Source: Maricurvus nonylphenolicus (GTDB taxonomy: Bacteria; Pseudomonadota; Gammaproteobacteria; Pseudomonadales; Cellvibrionaceae). Taken from it: a stretch of 64,000 bases of DNA. A program made the translations under genes and the position numbers. Where the stretch lies: the NCBI RefSeq assembly GCF_042854845.1, contig NZ_AP031498.1, positions 434,001 through 498,000 of the forward strand, read 5' to 3'. This document shows positions 36,706-45,210 of the stretch, piece after piece. Under the pieces are notes generated by a model. That model was given only the letters and a program-made list of their open reading frames with translations. It searched no databases and was not told where the DNA came from. Every line of letters starts with the position of its first letter. The stretch's first letter is position 1.

Positions 36706-37470
36706 ATGGATATTCAAGGTAAGGTTGTAGCGATTACCGGTGGTGGTCGTGGTATTGGTCGTTCGATTGCGGTGTACCTGGCTAACAGGGGCGCCAAGCT
36801 GGCTGTGCTGGACCTGGATGATGAGGCAATGGCCGAAACCGTTGCTCTGGTTGCTGAGGCAGGTTCTGAGGCGCGTGCCTATAACTGCAATGTTGCCGAC
36901 GAAGAGACGGTAGTAAATACCTTTAATGCGATTGTGGCTGACTTTGGCGCTATCCATGGTGTGGTTAACAACGCCGGTATTCTGCGTGATGCTCAGTTGA
37001 TCAAGGTGAAAGACGGTAAGGTGGTTAAGAAGATGTCTGCCGACCACTATAGCCTGGTGGTTGATGTACACATGAAGGGTGCTTTCCTGTGTGCTCGTGA
37101 GGCGGCTGCGCATATGGTTGAGTTGGGTGTGGAAGAGGGTGTTATTGTTAACATGTCCTCCATTGCTTATCACGGTAACTTCGGTCAGACCAACTACTCT
37201 GCCGCGAAGGCCGGTATTGTGGCTCAGAGCCGTGTATGGGCTAAAGAGTTGGGTAAGTACAATATCCGTTCTATGGCGATTGCCCCGGGTACTATTGAGA
37301 CCGAGCTGCTGCGCTCTATGCCTGAGGATGCGCTGAATATGATTGCTGGTGCGGTACCGCTGAAGCGTATTGGCGATGTAAGTAACATTGCCCAGACTGT
37401 TGTGCAGATTTTCGAGAATGATTACCTGTCTGGTGATGTGATTGAGGTTTCTGGTGGTATGGGGCTGTAA
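36706..37470 (+). CDS. Short-chain dehydrogenase/reductase (FabG-like)
   Basis: 254 residues from the ATG at 36706, preceded by GAGGAGA; a TTG one codon earlier is less likely. The cofactor motif TGGGRGIGRS (about 11-20), NNAGIL, and the catalytic Ser in NMSSIAYHG with Y-SAAK complete the SDR set. The D at the end of the second strand (VLDLDD) favours NAD(H). It resembles 3-oxoacyl-ACP reductases and other SDRs; the substrate is unknown. It has its own terminator. Confidence 0.88.
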   Translation: MDIQGKVVAITGGGRGIGRSIAVYLANRGAKLAVLDLDDEAMAETVALVAEAGSEARAYNCNVADEETVVNTFNAIVADFGAIHGVVNNAGILRDAQLIKVKDGKVVKKMSADHYSLVVDVHMKGAFLCAREAAAHMVELGVEEGVIVNMSSIAYHGNFGQTNYSAAKAGIVAQSRVWAKELGKYNIRSMAIAPGTIETELLRSMPEDALNMIAGAVPLKRIGDVSNIAQTVVQIFENDYLSGDVIEVSGGMGL

Positions 37471-37493
37471 GACTTTATATTCCCAGTGATTTG

Positions 37494-37526
37494 AAAAGCC
37501 CGCCTCTTTGTTGAGGCGGGCTTTTT
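37494..37526 (+). terminator. Intrinsic terminator of the SDR gene
   Basis: AAAAGCCCGCCTC (37494-37506) pairs perfectly with GAGGCGGGCTTTT (37513-37525), followed by T. Confidence 0.92.
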
Positions 37527-37553
37527 GCGTTCTATGGCTGTGCTTTTAAATCC

Positions 37554-37731
37554 GGAGGCAGGCGGGGGAAGCTTCTCTTCGCGCCCATAAGCGGCAGGAA
37601 AAAGTCAGTGCTGCGCCAATGTTTTCAAAAGAGACGCTAAAAGCGCTCAGACAACCTCCGCGACTACCCTGACTTTTTCCGGTCGCTTAAGCATGGGCTG
37701 ATTGCTGCGAGCAGCTTCCCCGCCTACCTCC
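37554..37731. repeat. Long imperfect inverted repeat of about 178 bases (MITE-like or structured RNA)
   Basis: The outer arms GGAGGCAGGCGGGGGAAGCT (37554-37573) and AGCTTCCCCGCCTACCTCC (37713-37731) pair with one mismatch and one extra base. Further in, GCCCAT / ATGGGC, AAGCG / CGCTT and the perfect 12-bp GGAAAAAGTCAG (37597-37608) / CTGACTTTTTCC (37669-37680) continue in register. The loop has its own small hairpin (CGCT / AGCG). No ORF or transposase is inside. It has neither attC core sites nor a U-run, so it is not an integron site or terminator. Confidence 0.75.
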
Positions 37732-37826
37732 TCACCTTTGTGCCAATATTTGGGGGTTGCAGGGTGGAGTAATCTTGAATATTATATTTTGCACAATCTA
37801 ATTTTGCTAAATGTTAGGGTGAAGCT

Positions 37827-38306
37827 ATGAGTGCGGTATTTGATTTTGAGGCAGAAACCATTGCGGGCGAGAAATTACCGCTGGAGAACTACAAGGGTAA
37901 GGTGTTACTGGTGGTGAATACGGCCAGTAAGTGCGGTTTCACTCCTCAGTACAAGGGCTTGGAGGCTCTGTATCAGAAGTACAAGGATAAGGGCTTGGAG
38001 ATCCTCGGCTTCCCATGTAACCAGTTTGGTAAGCAGGAGCCAGGTACGGCCAGTGATATCAGTGAATTCTGTGAGTTGAATTTTGGTGTAACCTTCCCGC
38101 TGTTTGCCAAGGTCGATGTTAATGGCGACAATGCGCACCCTCTGTTCAACCATCTAAAGCAGCAGGCGCCTGGCATTATGGGTACCAAGGGCATTAAGTG
38201 GAATTTCACCAAGTTCCTGGTCAATAAAGACGGTATGGTGGTTAAGCGTTTTGCACCTAAGGATAAGCCTGAGTCTCTCGAGGCGGCTGTTGAGGCCTTG
38301 TTGTAA
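37827..38306 (+). CDS. Glutathione peroxidase (cysteine type)
   Basis: 159 residues, cytosolic. The active-site Cys lies in NTASKCGFTPQYKGLE (about residue 37), the Gln and Trp partners in FPCNQFGKQEPG and KWNFTKFLV. It reduces hydroperoxides with glutathione or thioredoxin. Cys replaces Sec, as in most bacterial members. A MarR/OhrR-type peroxide sensor gene follows 44 bases downstream, suggesting a peroxide-inducible two-gene unit. Confidence 0.95.
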   Translation: MSAVFDFEAETIAGEKLPLENYKGKVLLVVNTASKCGFTPQYKGLEALYQKYKDKGLEILGFPCNQFGKQEPGTASDISEFCELNFGVTFPLFAKVDVNGDNAHPLFNHLKQQAPGIMGTKGIKWNFTKFLVNKDGMVVKRFAPKDKPESLEAAVEALL

Positions 38307-38350
38307 GTAAGTGGTTGTAGTTTTTAAGTTATAGATAAAGCGAGCGAGTA

Positions 38351-38821
38351 ATGGCGGCAGATAAGATTGATGAATCAGCAATCCTTTTGGATCAGCAGTT
38401 GTGTTTTATGCTGTATGCCGCCTCGCGCGCGATGACCAAGGCCTATCAGCCAATGCTAAAAGATTTGGGGATTACCTATCCTCAGTATCTGGTGTTGATG
38501 GTGATGTGGGAGTGGCATCAGTCAGGCGAAGAGGATCGTACGGTGAGTGCGCTGGGTCAGCGTTTGATGCTGGATTCCGGTACCTTGACGCCTTTGCTAA
38601 AGCGCTTGGAGGCATCTGGTCTGCTCACGCGTCAGCGCGATGAGATGGATGAGCGTCGTGTGTTGTTGCAGCTAACTGAAGAGGGGGTGGCCTTGCGAGC
38701 CAAGGCGTTAGTCTGGGTTAATGAGGGGCGGGAAGCCATGGATGAGGAAAATGGTTTGTCCCGTGAATCGGTTGCTGAGTTGCGTGAAGGTTTGCGCGGT
38801 TTTCTTAAAAAGATCTCTTAG
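38351..38821 (+). CDS. MarR-family organic-peroxide sensor (OhrR-like)
   Basis: 156 residues. The N-terminal LLDQQLCFMLYAASRAMTKAY carries the single reactive Cys (about residue 18) that OhrR proteins use to sense organic peroxides. YPQYLVLMVMWE and the winged-helix segment LDSGTLTPLLKRLEASGLL with DERRVLLQLT are standard. It probably represses the upstream glutathione peroxidase gene and itself until oxidised. Usually OhrR sits next to ohr; here the target seems to be the peroxidase. No clear ohr-type operator was found by eye. Confidence 0.85.
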   Translation: MAADKIDESAILLDQQLCFMLYAASRAMTKAYQPMLKDLGITYPQYLVLMVMWEWHQSGEEDRTVSALGQRLMLDSGTLTPLLKRLEASGLLTRQRDEMDERRVLLQLTEEGVALRAKALVWVNEGREAMDEENGLSRESVAELREGLRGFLKKIS

Positions 38822-38930
38822 GGTTCTCAAATACCCCATATTGAGCCTGTTGTTGCGGGTTGTTTCTGGATTTCCCTTCCGATCTCTGGGAAGATTCCAA
38901 ACCTTTGATGGTTTGGGAATTCTGTAGTTC

Positions 38931-40088
38931 ATGGTTTGCAGTGAAGCACTTTTAACAATCGACTTGGGCGCTATCCGTCGTAACTGGCAGCGCTTGCAGG
39001 ATCGTATTGGGCCCAACTGTGTGTGTGCCGCTGTGGCCAAGGCTAATGCCTATGGTTTGGGTATTGAGCGAGTTGCGCCTGCGTTGTATGAGCAGGGTTG
39101 TCGTTTTTTCTTTGTAGCGACAGTTAATGAGGGCGTAAATCTGCGTCGTCTGTTATCGGTTGATGCCACTATCTTTGTGCTTGATGGTCTGCGTCCGGGC
39201 TTTGAATCCTATTGTCTGGAGTATCAGTTGCAGCCGGTGCTGTTCAGTCGTGCTCAGCTTGAGCGTTGGCATCAGGCGCAGAGCCATCTTGCTGAGCCGG
39301 CTCCCTGTGCCATTAAGTTTGATAGCGGTATGGGGCGTCTTGGTTTTAGTCAATCTGAGTTGCAAGCGCTACTGGATGAGCCTGAATTGTTGCAGGCGGT
39401 GCAGCCGCTTTGGTTTATCAGTCATTTGGCGTGCGCGGATGAGGTTGCTCACCCGCTTAATCAGCAGCAGTTACAGGTGTTTGAAGCGGCTCTATCGCAA
39501 GTGAAGCAGTTGTTGCCAAATATTAAGTCAACGCTGGCGAATTCCTCCGGTGTGTTTTTGGGACAGGAGTGGCATTTTGATTTGGTGCGTCCTGGTGCGG
39601 CTCTGTACGGTGTGAATCCTGTGCCGGGTAAAACGTCTCCGGTGGAGTCTGTGGTGTCACTACGTCTGCCGGTTGTGCAAATTCGTGAGGTGGAGGCCGG
39701 CGGCACGGTGGGATACGGTGCTGAGCATCAGTTGCAGCGTGCTTCGCGTTTGGCTGTGGTGCTGGGTGGTTATGCCGACGGTATTCATCGCGCTGTGGGT
39801 GGTTCAGGTGGTGCCGGCCGAGGTTGGCTGTCCGGTATTGAGGTGCCTGTGGTTGGGCGTGTATCTATGGATACTACGGTGTTTGATATTACCGCTGTGC
39901 CGGAAGATAAGTTGCCGCCGGAAGGTGAGGCCTATATTGAGTTGCTGGGTGAGCATCAGGGTGTGGATGATGTGGCCGTGGCGGCGGGTACGATAGGTTA
40001 TGAAATATTAACCAGCTTGGGGGATCGCTATGAGCGATCCTATACCGATTGGGGCACCGATTGGGATACCGATTGTGGCAAAGATTAG
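38931..40088 (+). CDS. alr: Alanine racemase
   Basis: 385 residues. The PLP-binding lysine lies in AVAKANAYGLG (about 35-45), and the catalytic Tyr in the GYGAEH segment of the C-terminal domain. GRVSMDTTVFDI and the closing DVAVAAGTIGYEILTSLG complete the fold. It interconverts L- and D-alanine for peptidoglycan. The last residues (TDWGTDWDTDCGKD) come from three tandem 12-base units and look like a recent extension. A hairpin TTCCAAACC / GGTTTGGGAA lies at 38894-38919, just before the start. The ribosome site is weak. Confidence 0.95.
   Translation: MVCSEALLTIDLGAIRRNWQRLQDRIGPNCVCAAVAKANAYGLGIERVAPALYEQGCRFFFVATVNEGVNLRRLLSVDATIFVLDGLRPGFESYCLEYQLQPVLFSRAQLERWHQAQSHLAEPAPCAIKFDSGMGRLGFSQSELQALLDEPELLQAVQPLWFISHLACADEVAHPLNQQQLQVFEAALSQVKQLLPNIKSTLANSSGVFLGQEWHFDLVRPGAALYGVNPVPGKTSPVESVVSLRLPVVQIREVEAGGTVGYGAEHQLQRASRLAVVLGGYADGIHRAVGGSGGAGRGWLSGIEVPVVGRVSMDTTVFDITAVPEDKLPPEGEAYIELLGEHQGVDDVAVAAGTIGYEILTSLGDRYERSYTDWGTDWDTDCGKD
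40044..40079 (+). repeat. Three tandem 12-base units at the 3' end of alr
   Basis: ACCGATTGGGGC, ACCGATTGGGAT and ACCGATTGTGGC follow one another in frame and encode repeated T-D-W/C residues. A perfect 8-3-8 inverted repeat (40022-40040) directly precedes them. Confidence 0.85.
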
Positions 40089-40104
40089 GGTTTAGGAAAA
40101 CAGA

Positions 40105-41079
40105 ATGGATATGCAGGCGTTATTGTCATTGGTTGCCGATGGCGAGTTTCATTCCGGTAAAGATCTCGGCGATGTGTTGGGGGTGAGCCGCACGGCCGTC
40201 TGGAAGCATGCGCAAAAACTGGAAAGCCTTGGTCTCCATCTGGAATCGGTTAAGGGTAAGGGCTATCGCTTGCCGGGTGGTTTGGAATTGCTGTCGCGCG
40301 AAAAAATATTGGCTGGGGTTGATGCCAGTGCGAAGAGTTTGTTGTCTGAGTTGGACGTGTTGTCGACAATCGATTCAACCAATCAGCATGCGATGCAGCG
40401 AATAGAATCGCAGTCGAGTCATGGTTATGTGTGCTTGGCTGAGTATCAAACTGCAGGCCGTGGTCGTCGTGGGCGCACCTGGGTGAGCCCTTTTGGTAGT
40501 AATATTTATCTGTCAGCAGTGGCTGAATTTGAGGGCGGTGCAGCCGCGCTGGAGGGGTTGAGTTTGGCCGTCGGGGTTGCCCTGGTTCGCGCCCTAAAAT
40601 CCTGTGGCGTGGAAGGTGTGCAGCTTAAATGGCCTAACGACCTGCTGTGGCAGGGGCGCAAGCTTGCGGGCATTTTGCTGGAGATGAGCGGTGATGTTGC
40701 CGGCCCATGTCAGGTTGTTGTTGGTGTGGGGTTGAATGTGACTATGCCGGAGCGCTCGGCAGAGGATATTGATCAGCCCTGGGTTGATGTGGCTTCGATA
40801 GTGCCCGATTACTCGCGCAATCAGTTGGTGGCGGCCATGCTGACAGAGCTGTTACCGTTGTTGGATAGTTTTCAGCAAACAGGTTTTGCCGCATATAAAG
40901 ATGAGTGGGAGGCTATGCATGCTTACCAGAATTGCGATGTGCTAATTCAAACCATCAAAATGCATGAGCAGGGTGAGGCCATAGGTGTTACCGGTGTTGG
41001 TGCGCTCAGGGTGCTGGTTGATGGTGTCGAAAAACAGTTTAGCGGCGGCGAAGTGTCGCTGCGTAGTGTGCCATCTTAG
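40105..41079 (+). CDS. birA: Bifunctional biotin-protein ligase / biotin operon repressor
   Basis: 324 residues. An N-terminal winged helix (about 1-65, with LGVSRTAVWKHAQKLESLG) is followed by the ligase domain with STNQHAM, the biotinyl-AMP loop AGRGRRGRTWVSP, and KWPNDLLWQGRKLAGIL. A C-terminal SH3-like domain completes it. It attaches biotin to carboxylases, and the helix-turn-helix indicates repression of biotin genes too. It is followed by coaX, 13 bases on, as in Pseudomonas. Confidence 0.97.
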   Translation: MDMQALLSLVADGEFHSGKDLGDVLGVSRTAVWKHAQKLESLGLHLESVKGKGYRLPGGLELLSREKILAGVDASAKSLLSELDVLSTIDSTNQHAMQRIESQSSHGYVCLAEYQTAGRGRRGRTWVSPFGSNIYLSAVAEFEGGAAALEGLSLAVGVALVRALKSCGVEGVQLKWPNDLLWQGRKLAGILLEMSGDVAGPCQVVVGVGLNVTMPERSAEDIDQPWVDVASIVPDYSRNQLVAAMLTELLPLLDSFQQTGFAAYKDEWEAMHAYQNCDVLIQTIKMHEQGEAIGVTGVGALRVLVDGVEKQFSGGEVSLRSVPS

Positions 41080-41092
41080 TTGAGATCGACTA

Positions 41093-41857
41093 ATGCGATT
41101 GGAATTGGATGCAGGTAATACGCGCGTAAAGTGGCGGCTGCTGTCGGGTGGTGACGCTGGGTTGGAAGAAGTAGTTGTACGCGGTGTATTTGCTCATGGC
41201 GGGCAATTTACCGATGTGCTGTGGCAGCAGATTGTTTTGCCGGATGCGATTGTGCCTGAATCTGTTTGTATTACCAGTGTGGCGGGTGATGCGCTTTTGC
41301 AGTCTCTCCTGCGCTATAGTGAAGCGCATTGGCGGCAGCCTTTGTCTGTTGCCTGTGTAACGCCTCAGCAGGCGGGAGTGAAGAATGCCTATGCCGATTG
41401 CTCGCGCTTGGGCGTGGATCGCTGGCTGGCAATACTGGCTGCATTTAATCGTAGGGCGGGTGCTCACTTGGTGATTGACTGTGGCAGTGCTGTGACGGTT
41501 GACCTGGTATCTGAAGCGGGTCAGCACCTTGGTGGTTATATTGTGCCCGGCTTGCAGTTGATGCGGCGGGCGCTGTTTAAAGATACCGATGCTGTTCAGG
41601 TGGCTGAGGGTGTTGTTAGTGGCGATTGTGGTCCGGGTCAAAATACAAATGAGGCGGTCAATCATGGTCTGCCGCTGATGGTAGCGGGCTTGGTTGCTGA
41701 GGCTAAATCGCGTTTGGCCAGCTTAAGTGGCGGGCCGATAAATATTTGGGTGACGGGTGGTGATGCCGAGAGGGTGTTGGCGTTGTTGCCGGAAGGTGCT
41801 GAATATTGTCAGGATTTGGTGTTGGATGGTTTGGCGTATTGCGCTTACAGGCAATAG
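41093..41857 (+). CDS. coaX: Type III pantothenate kinase
   Basis: 254 residues. The ASKHA-fold motifs are LELDAGNTRVKWRL at the N-terminus, LGVDRWLAILAAFNR at about 103-117 and LVIDCGSAVTVDLV at about 123-136. It phosphorylates pantothenate, the first step of CoA synthesis, and is not feedback-inhibited by CoA in known members. It lies between birA and a SPOR-domain gene in one co-directional run. Confidence 0.96.
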   Translation: MRLELDAGNTRVKWRLLSGGDAGLEEVVVRGVFAHGGQFTDVLWQQIVLPDAIVPESVCITSVAGDALLQSLLRYSEAHWRQPLSVACVTPQQAGVKNAYADCSRLGVDRWLAILAAFNRRAGAHLVIDCGSAVTVDLVSEAGQHLGGYIVPGLQLMRRALFKDTDAVQVAEGVVSGDCGPGQNTNEAVNHGLPLMVAGLVAEAKSRLASLSGGPINIWVTGGDAERVLALLPEGAEYCQDLVLDGLAYCAYRQ

Positions 41858-41889
41858 GTGCAAAGTGCATGGAAAAGGGTGAAGCATAA

Positions 41890-42645
41890 ATGCGAGGGAT
41901 TTTTTGGGCGCTAGTGGTCATTAATATCGTGGCCGCTGGTTGGTTCTGGTGGGATGCTCAGCAGTCGTCTCAAGCTGTTGATTCGCCGACTAAGGTTTCG
42001 TCCGCTAAGGTTGCCTCAGTGAAGGTGGCGGGTGCTGGCAGCGGTGAGTCACTGGTATTGCTGGAAGAGTTGAAGGCGGCAAAGCTCGAAGAGATGGTGC
42101 GGGCTAAAGAGCGGCTACGTCTGGAGGCGGTTGAGCAGGTTGCTGGGACGGAGGAGGGATCTGAGCAGCAATTATGTACCCTGGTGGGGGCGTTTCCGGC
42201 TCTGCTTGAGGCTGAGTATTTTGTCGAACATCTGCGGGCCCTGGAGATAGCGGGTGCCGTGCAGCAGATGGAAGTGCCAGGGGAGAGCGCTTTTTGGGTG
42301 TATCTGCCTGCCGAGGTATCAAAGAAGAAGGCGTTGCGTTTGTTGCATGAGCTGCAGGGTAAGAAGATAGACAGCTATGTCATTCCGAAGGGCGATCTGG
42401 CTAATGGTATCTCCCTGGGCTTGTTCAGTTCGGTTGAGGCGGCTGAGACTCGACAGCAGGAGATAGTGGGGCAGGGCTATCCGGCCCAGGTTGAGGAGAT
42501 GGAGCGCACTTACGAAGAGATTTGGGTGGTGCTGGAGCCTGTTGAGGCTGAAAAAATCGACGATGACCTGTGGAAAAAGTTACTGGATAAAGAAACTGCA
42601 CTGGAGTTACGACAAAATTTCTGTCCAGGTGTTGCATCCGAATAA
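41890..42645 (+). CDS. SPOR-domain membrane protein
   Basis: 251 residues. A single N-terminal membrane segment (about 3-20) anchors the protein with the rest in the periplasm. An Ala/Glu/Lys-rich linker precedes the region from about 95 to 175, which has the SPOR pattern (LCTLVGAFPALLEAEYFVEHLRAL and SAFWVYLPAEVSKKKALRLLHEL, given as adjoining segments). A second, weaker SPOR-like segment with LGLFSSVEAAETRQQEI follows. SPOR domains bind denuded peptidoglycan at septa. The counterpart gene lies after coaX in Pseudomonas. The tRNA operon promoter overlaps its 3' end. Confidence 0.82.
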   Translation: MRGIFWALVVINIVAAGWFWWDAQQSSQAVDSPTKVSSAKVASVKVAGAGSGESLVLLEELKAAKLEEMVRAKERLRLEAVEQVAGTEEGSEQQLCTLVGAFPALLEAEYFVEHLRALEIAGAVQQMEVPGESAFWVYLPAEVSKKKALRLLHELQGKKIDSYVIPKGDLANGISLGLFSSVEAAETRQQEIVGQGYPAQVEEMERTYEEIWVVLEPVEAEKIDDDLWKKLLDKETALELRQNFCPGVASE

Positions 42646-42660
42646 AAGTTTCCCTAGAAT
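42632..42660 (+). promoter_or_regulatory. Promoter of the tRNA-tuf operon
   Basis: TTGCAT (42632-42637), 17 bases, TAGAAT (42655-42660), followed by a GC-rich discriminator CGCGCC typical of stringently controlled stable-RNA promoters. It overlaps the end of the SPOR gene and lies about 60 bases before the first tRNA. Confidence 0.65.
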
Positions 42661-42716
42661 CGCGCCTCCACGTTAAGCGGTGGCCGAAATAGGCGACAGT
42701 TTGGTTGTGGTGTCGA

Positions 42717-42792
42717 GCTGGCGTAGCTCAGTTGGTAGAGCAGCTGACTTGTAATCAGCCGGTCGGGGGTTCAACTCCTCTCGCCAGCTCCA
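42717..42792 (+). tRNA. tRNA-Thr (anticodon TGT)
   Basis: The acceptor GCTGGCG pairs with CGCCAGC, the anticodon loop is CTTGTAA, and CCA is encoded. First of four tRNAs before tuf, in the same order as E. coli thrU-tyrU-glyT-thrT. Confidence 0.97.
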
Positions 42793-42905
42793 TTTTCTCG
42801 ACATTTGACTCGATGTTTATGTTGTAAGCATGTGTTTTTACTAAGAAAATCTTGGTGGCACTGTTGACAATTACGAGTCTGAGGCGGACAATGCCGCCTC
42901 GTTTG

Positions 42906-42989
42906 GCAGGGGTTCCCGAGTGGCCAAAGGGATCAGACTGTAAATCTGACGCGCAAGCTTCGGTGGTTCGAATCCACCCCCCTGCACCA
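42906..42989 (+). tRNA. tRNA-Tyr (anticodon GTA)
   Basis: 84 nt with a long variable arm. The acceptor GCAGGGG pairs with CCCCTGC, the anticodon loop is CTGTAAA, and CCA is encoded. Confidence 0.97.
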
Positions 42990-43070
42990 TTATTTAAAAG
43001 CGTATAGATGTTATCTGTACGTTATCTGGCAAGCCCAGTTGCAACGGGCGCTGTAAGCCGGGTGAATTCA

Positions 43071-43144
<74 letters not shown>

Positions 43145-43228
43145 GTTTCTGTTGTTACAAGGTATAGGTTGCAAGGTTAAAGTTGCAAGGCTAAGTCTTT
43201 AGTCAGAGATTGCTGGATTGGAGTTTTC

Positions 43229-43304
43229 GCTCTTGTAGCTCAGTTGGTAGAGCACACCCTTGGTAAGGGTGAGGTCAGCGGTTCAAATCCGCTCAAGAGC
43301 TCCA
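43229..43304 (+). tRNA. tRNA-Thr (anticodon GGT)
   Basis: The acceptor GCTCTTG pairs with CAAGAGC, the anticodon loop is TTGGTAA, and CCA is encoded. The tuf start is 128 bases downstream. Confidence 0.97.
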
Positions 43305-43431
43305 CTATTCCGCCGCGATCGCCAGAATTGGTGTTCGCGGCTGTTTGTTGTTTGTAAGTTTTGTATTTGGTTGGTGTTAAGCACCTTTTTAATCACTTGC
43401 TTGGCTTGTTTCAGTTTGGGAGACGCTCGCA

Positions 43432-44655
43432 ATGGCAAAAGAAACTTTTGAGCGGTCGAAGCCGCACGTAAACGTTGGTACCATCGGTCACGTTGACCAC
43501 GGTAAAACTACTCTGACTGCGGCTCTGACCCGTGTATGTGCAGAAGTATGGGGCGGTGAGTCCGTTGCTTTCGACGGTATCGATAACGCACCAGAAGAGC
43601 GCGAGCGTGGTATTACCATTGCGACCTCTCACGTAGAGTACGATTCTCCGACTCGTCACTACGCTCACGTAGACTGCCCAGGACACGCCGACTACGTTAA
43701 GAACATGATTACCGGTGCTGCTCAGATGGACGGCGCTATCCTGGTATGTGGCGCGACTGACGGCCCAATGCCTCAGACCCGTGAACACATCCTGCTGTCT
43801 CGTCAGGTTGGTGTACCTTACATCGTTGTATTCCTGAACAAAGCTGACCTGCTGGCTGAAGACTGTGGCGGCGTTGATTCTGAAGAATACGCTGAGATGC
43901 TGGAACTGGTTGAAATGGAGCTGCGTGAGCTGCTGGACACTTACGAGTTCCCAGGCGACGACACTCCAATCATCCCGGGTTCTGCTCTGATGGCCCTGAA
44001 CGGCGAAGACGACAACGAGCTGGGTACTTCTGCTGTTAAGAAGCTGGTTGAGACTCTGGACGAGTACATTCCTGAGCCAGAGCGTGCTATCGATGGTGAC
44101 TTCATTATGCCAATCGAAGACGTATTCTCTATCCAGGGTCGTGGTACCGTTGTTACCGGTCGTGTTGAGCGCGGTATCGTTAAAGTGGGTGAGGAAATCG
44201 AAATCGTTGGTATCAAAGAGACCACGACTACTACCTGTACTGGTGTAGAGATGTTCCGCAAGCTGCTGGACGAAGGTCGTGCCGGTGAGAACGTTGGTGT
44301 TCTGCTGCGTGGTACCAAGCGTGACGAAGTTGAGCGTGGTCAGGTTCTGGCGAAGCCAGGTTCTATCACTCCTCACACCAAGTTCACCTCTGAGGTTTAC
44401 GTACTGTCCAAAGAAGAAGGTGGTCGTCACACCCCGTTCTTCAAAGGCTACCGTCCACAGTTCTACTTCCGTACTACTGACGTAACTGGTGCTTGTGAGC
44501 TGCCAGAGGGCGTAGAGATGGTAATGCCAGGTGATAACATCCAGATGGAAGTTACCCTGATTGCTCCAATCGCCATGGACGAAGGTCTGCGCTTCGCAAT
44601 CCGCGAAGGTGGCCGTACCGTTGGTGCTGGTGTTGTAGCTAAAATCGTCGAGTAA
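43432..44655 (+). CDS. tuf: Elongation factor Tu, copy 1
   Basis: 407 residues, ATG start. The GTPase motifs are GHVDHGKTT (G1), DCPGH (G3) and NKAD (G4), followed by domains 2 and 3, ending VVAKIVE. The protein is about 13 residues longer than E. coli EF-Tu because of an insertion after domain I motif G4 (CGGVDSEEYAEML and nearby). It carries aminoacyl-tRNA to the ribosome. It is the last gene of a tRNA-tuf operon of E. coli tufB type. The protein is identical to that of copy 2 at 60637. The DNA differs only in the first base of the start codon and at 44436. Confidence 0.99.
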   Translation: MAKETFERSKPHVNVGTIGHVDHGKTTLTAALTRVCAEVWGGESVAFDGIDNAPEERERGITIATSHVEYDSPTRHYAHVDCPGHADYVKNMITGAAQMDGAILVCGATDGPMPQTREHILLSRQVGVPYIVVFLNKADLLAEDCGGVDSEEYAEMLELVEMELRELLDTYEFPGDDTPIIPGSALMALNGEDDNELGTSAVKKLVETLDEYIPEPERAIDGDFIMPIEDVFSIQGRGTVVTGRVERGIVKVGEEIEIVGIKETTTTTCTGVEMFRKLLDEGRAGENVGVLLRGTKRDEVERGQVLAKPGSITPHTKFTSEVYVLSKEEGGRHTPFFKGYRPQFYFRTTDVTGACELPEGVEMVMPGDNIQMEVTLIAPIAMDEGLRFAIREGGRTVGAGVVAKIVE

Positions 44656-44710
44656 TATTCGATGATTCGGTCGCTGGCTGCCGATAAGGCGGTCAGCAAC
44701 CAAAATTTAC

Positions 44711-44786
44711 AGGCCACTAGTTCAATTGGTAGAGCGTCGGTCTCCAAAACCGAAAGTTGGGGGTTCGAGTCCCTCGTGGCCTGCCA
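44711..44786 (+). tRNA. tRNA-Trp (anticodon CCA)
   Basis: The acceptor AGGCCAC pairs with GTGGCCT, the anticodon loop is CTCCAAA, the discriminator is G, and CCA is encoded. It sits between tuf and secE, as in Pseudomonas and E. coli relatives. Confidence 0.97.
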
Positions 44787-44832
44787 TTTAAATCCTAAAC
44801 ACCCATTTTGATAGCTGAGGTCAGTTGAGCTC

Positions 44833-45201
44833 ATGAATGCAAAGGTCGAAGCGCCGGAATTTCGCCTCGATGGCCTGAAATGGCTAGTGGCTACTGTGCT
44901 TGTAGCTGCAGGTGTTGTAGGTAATGCGTATTACTCTGATATTGCCCTGTTGTACCGCGTGTTGGCGCTGGTAGCAATTATGGGTGTGGCAGTAGTGGTC
45001 GCAGTGAATACTGCCAAAGGGCACGCCTTCTGGGAGCTGATGAAAGAAGCTCAGGTAGAAGTGCGTCGCGTTGTATGGCCAACCCGTCAGGAAGTGAATC
45101 AAACGACCTTGGTTGTTGTTGCGGTTGTGTTGGTTATGGCGGTTATTTTGTGGGGGCTGGACAGCTTGTTGGGCTGGTTAGCTTCTCTGATCATCGGCTA
45201 G
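44833..45201 (+). CDS. secE: Preprotein translocase subunit SecE
   Basis: 122 residues with three membrane segments (about 15-35, 40-58 and 93-118), the gammaproteobacterial long form. The conserved cytoplasmic hinge is ELMKEAQVEVRRVVWPTRQE. SecE stabilises SecY in the inner-membrane SecYEG channel. It is followed after nine bases by nusG. Confidence 0.97.
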   Translation: MNAKVEAPEFRLDGLKWLVATVLVAAGVVGNAYYSDIALLYRVLALVAIMGVAVVVAVNTAKGHAFWELMKEAQVEVRRVVWPTRQEVNQTTLVVVAVVLVMAVILWGLDSLLGWLASLIIG

Positions 45202-45210
45202 AGGTGACGC

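Larger units (their letters stand above)
37471..37826. other. 356-base intergenic region with a terminator and a long inverted repeat
   Basis: No gene. It contains the SDR terminator (37494-37526), the long inverted repeat (37554-37731) described separately, and an AT-rich stretch (about 37770-37815) with TTGAAT and TATATT-like boxes that may be the glutathione peroxidase promoter. Confidence 0.6.

Noticed and set aside
37554..37731. Inverted repeat as an integron attC site or a terminator
   Set aside because: No GTTRRRY / RYYYAAC core sites and no terminal U-run were found.
40022..40040. 8-3-8 inverted repeat in alr as an operator
   Set aside because: It lies inside coding sequence for the conserved G-D-R-Y segment and far from a promoter; probably coincidental.
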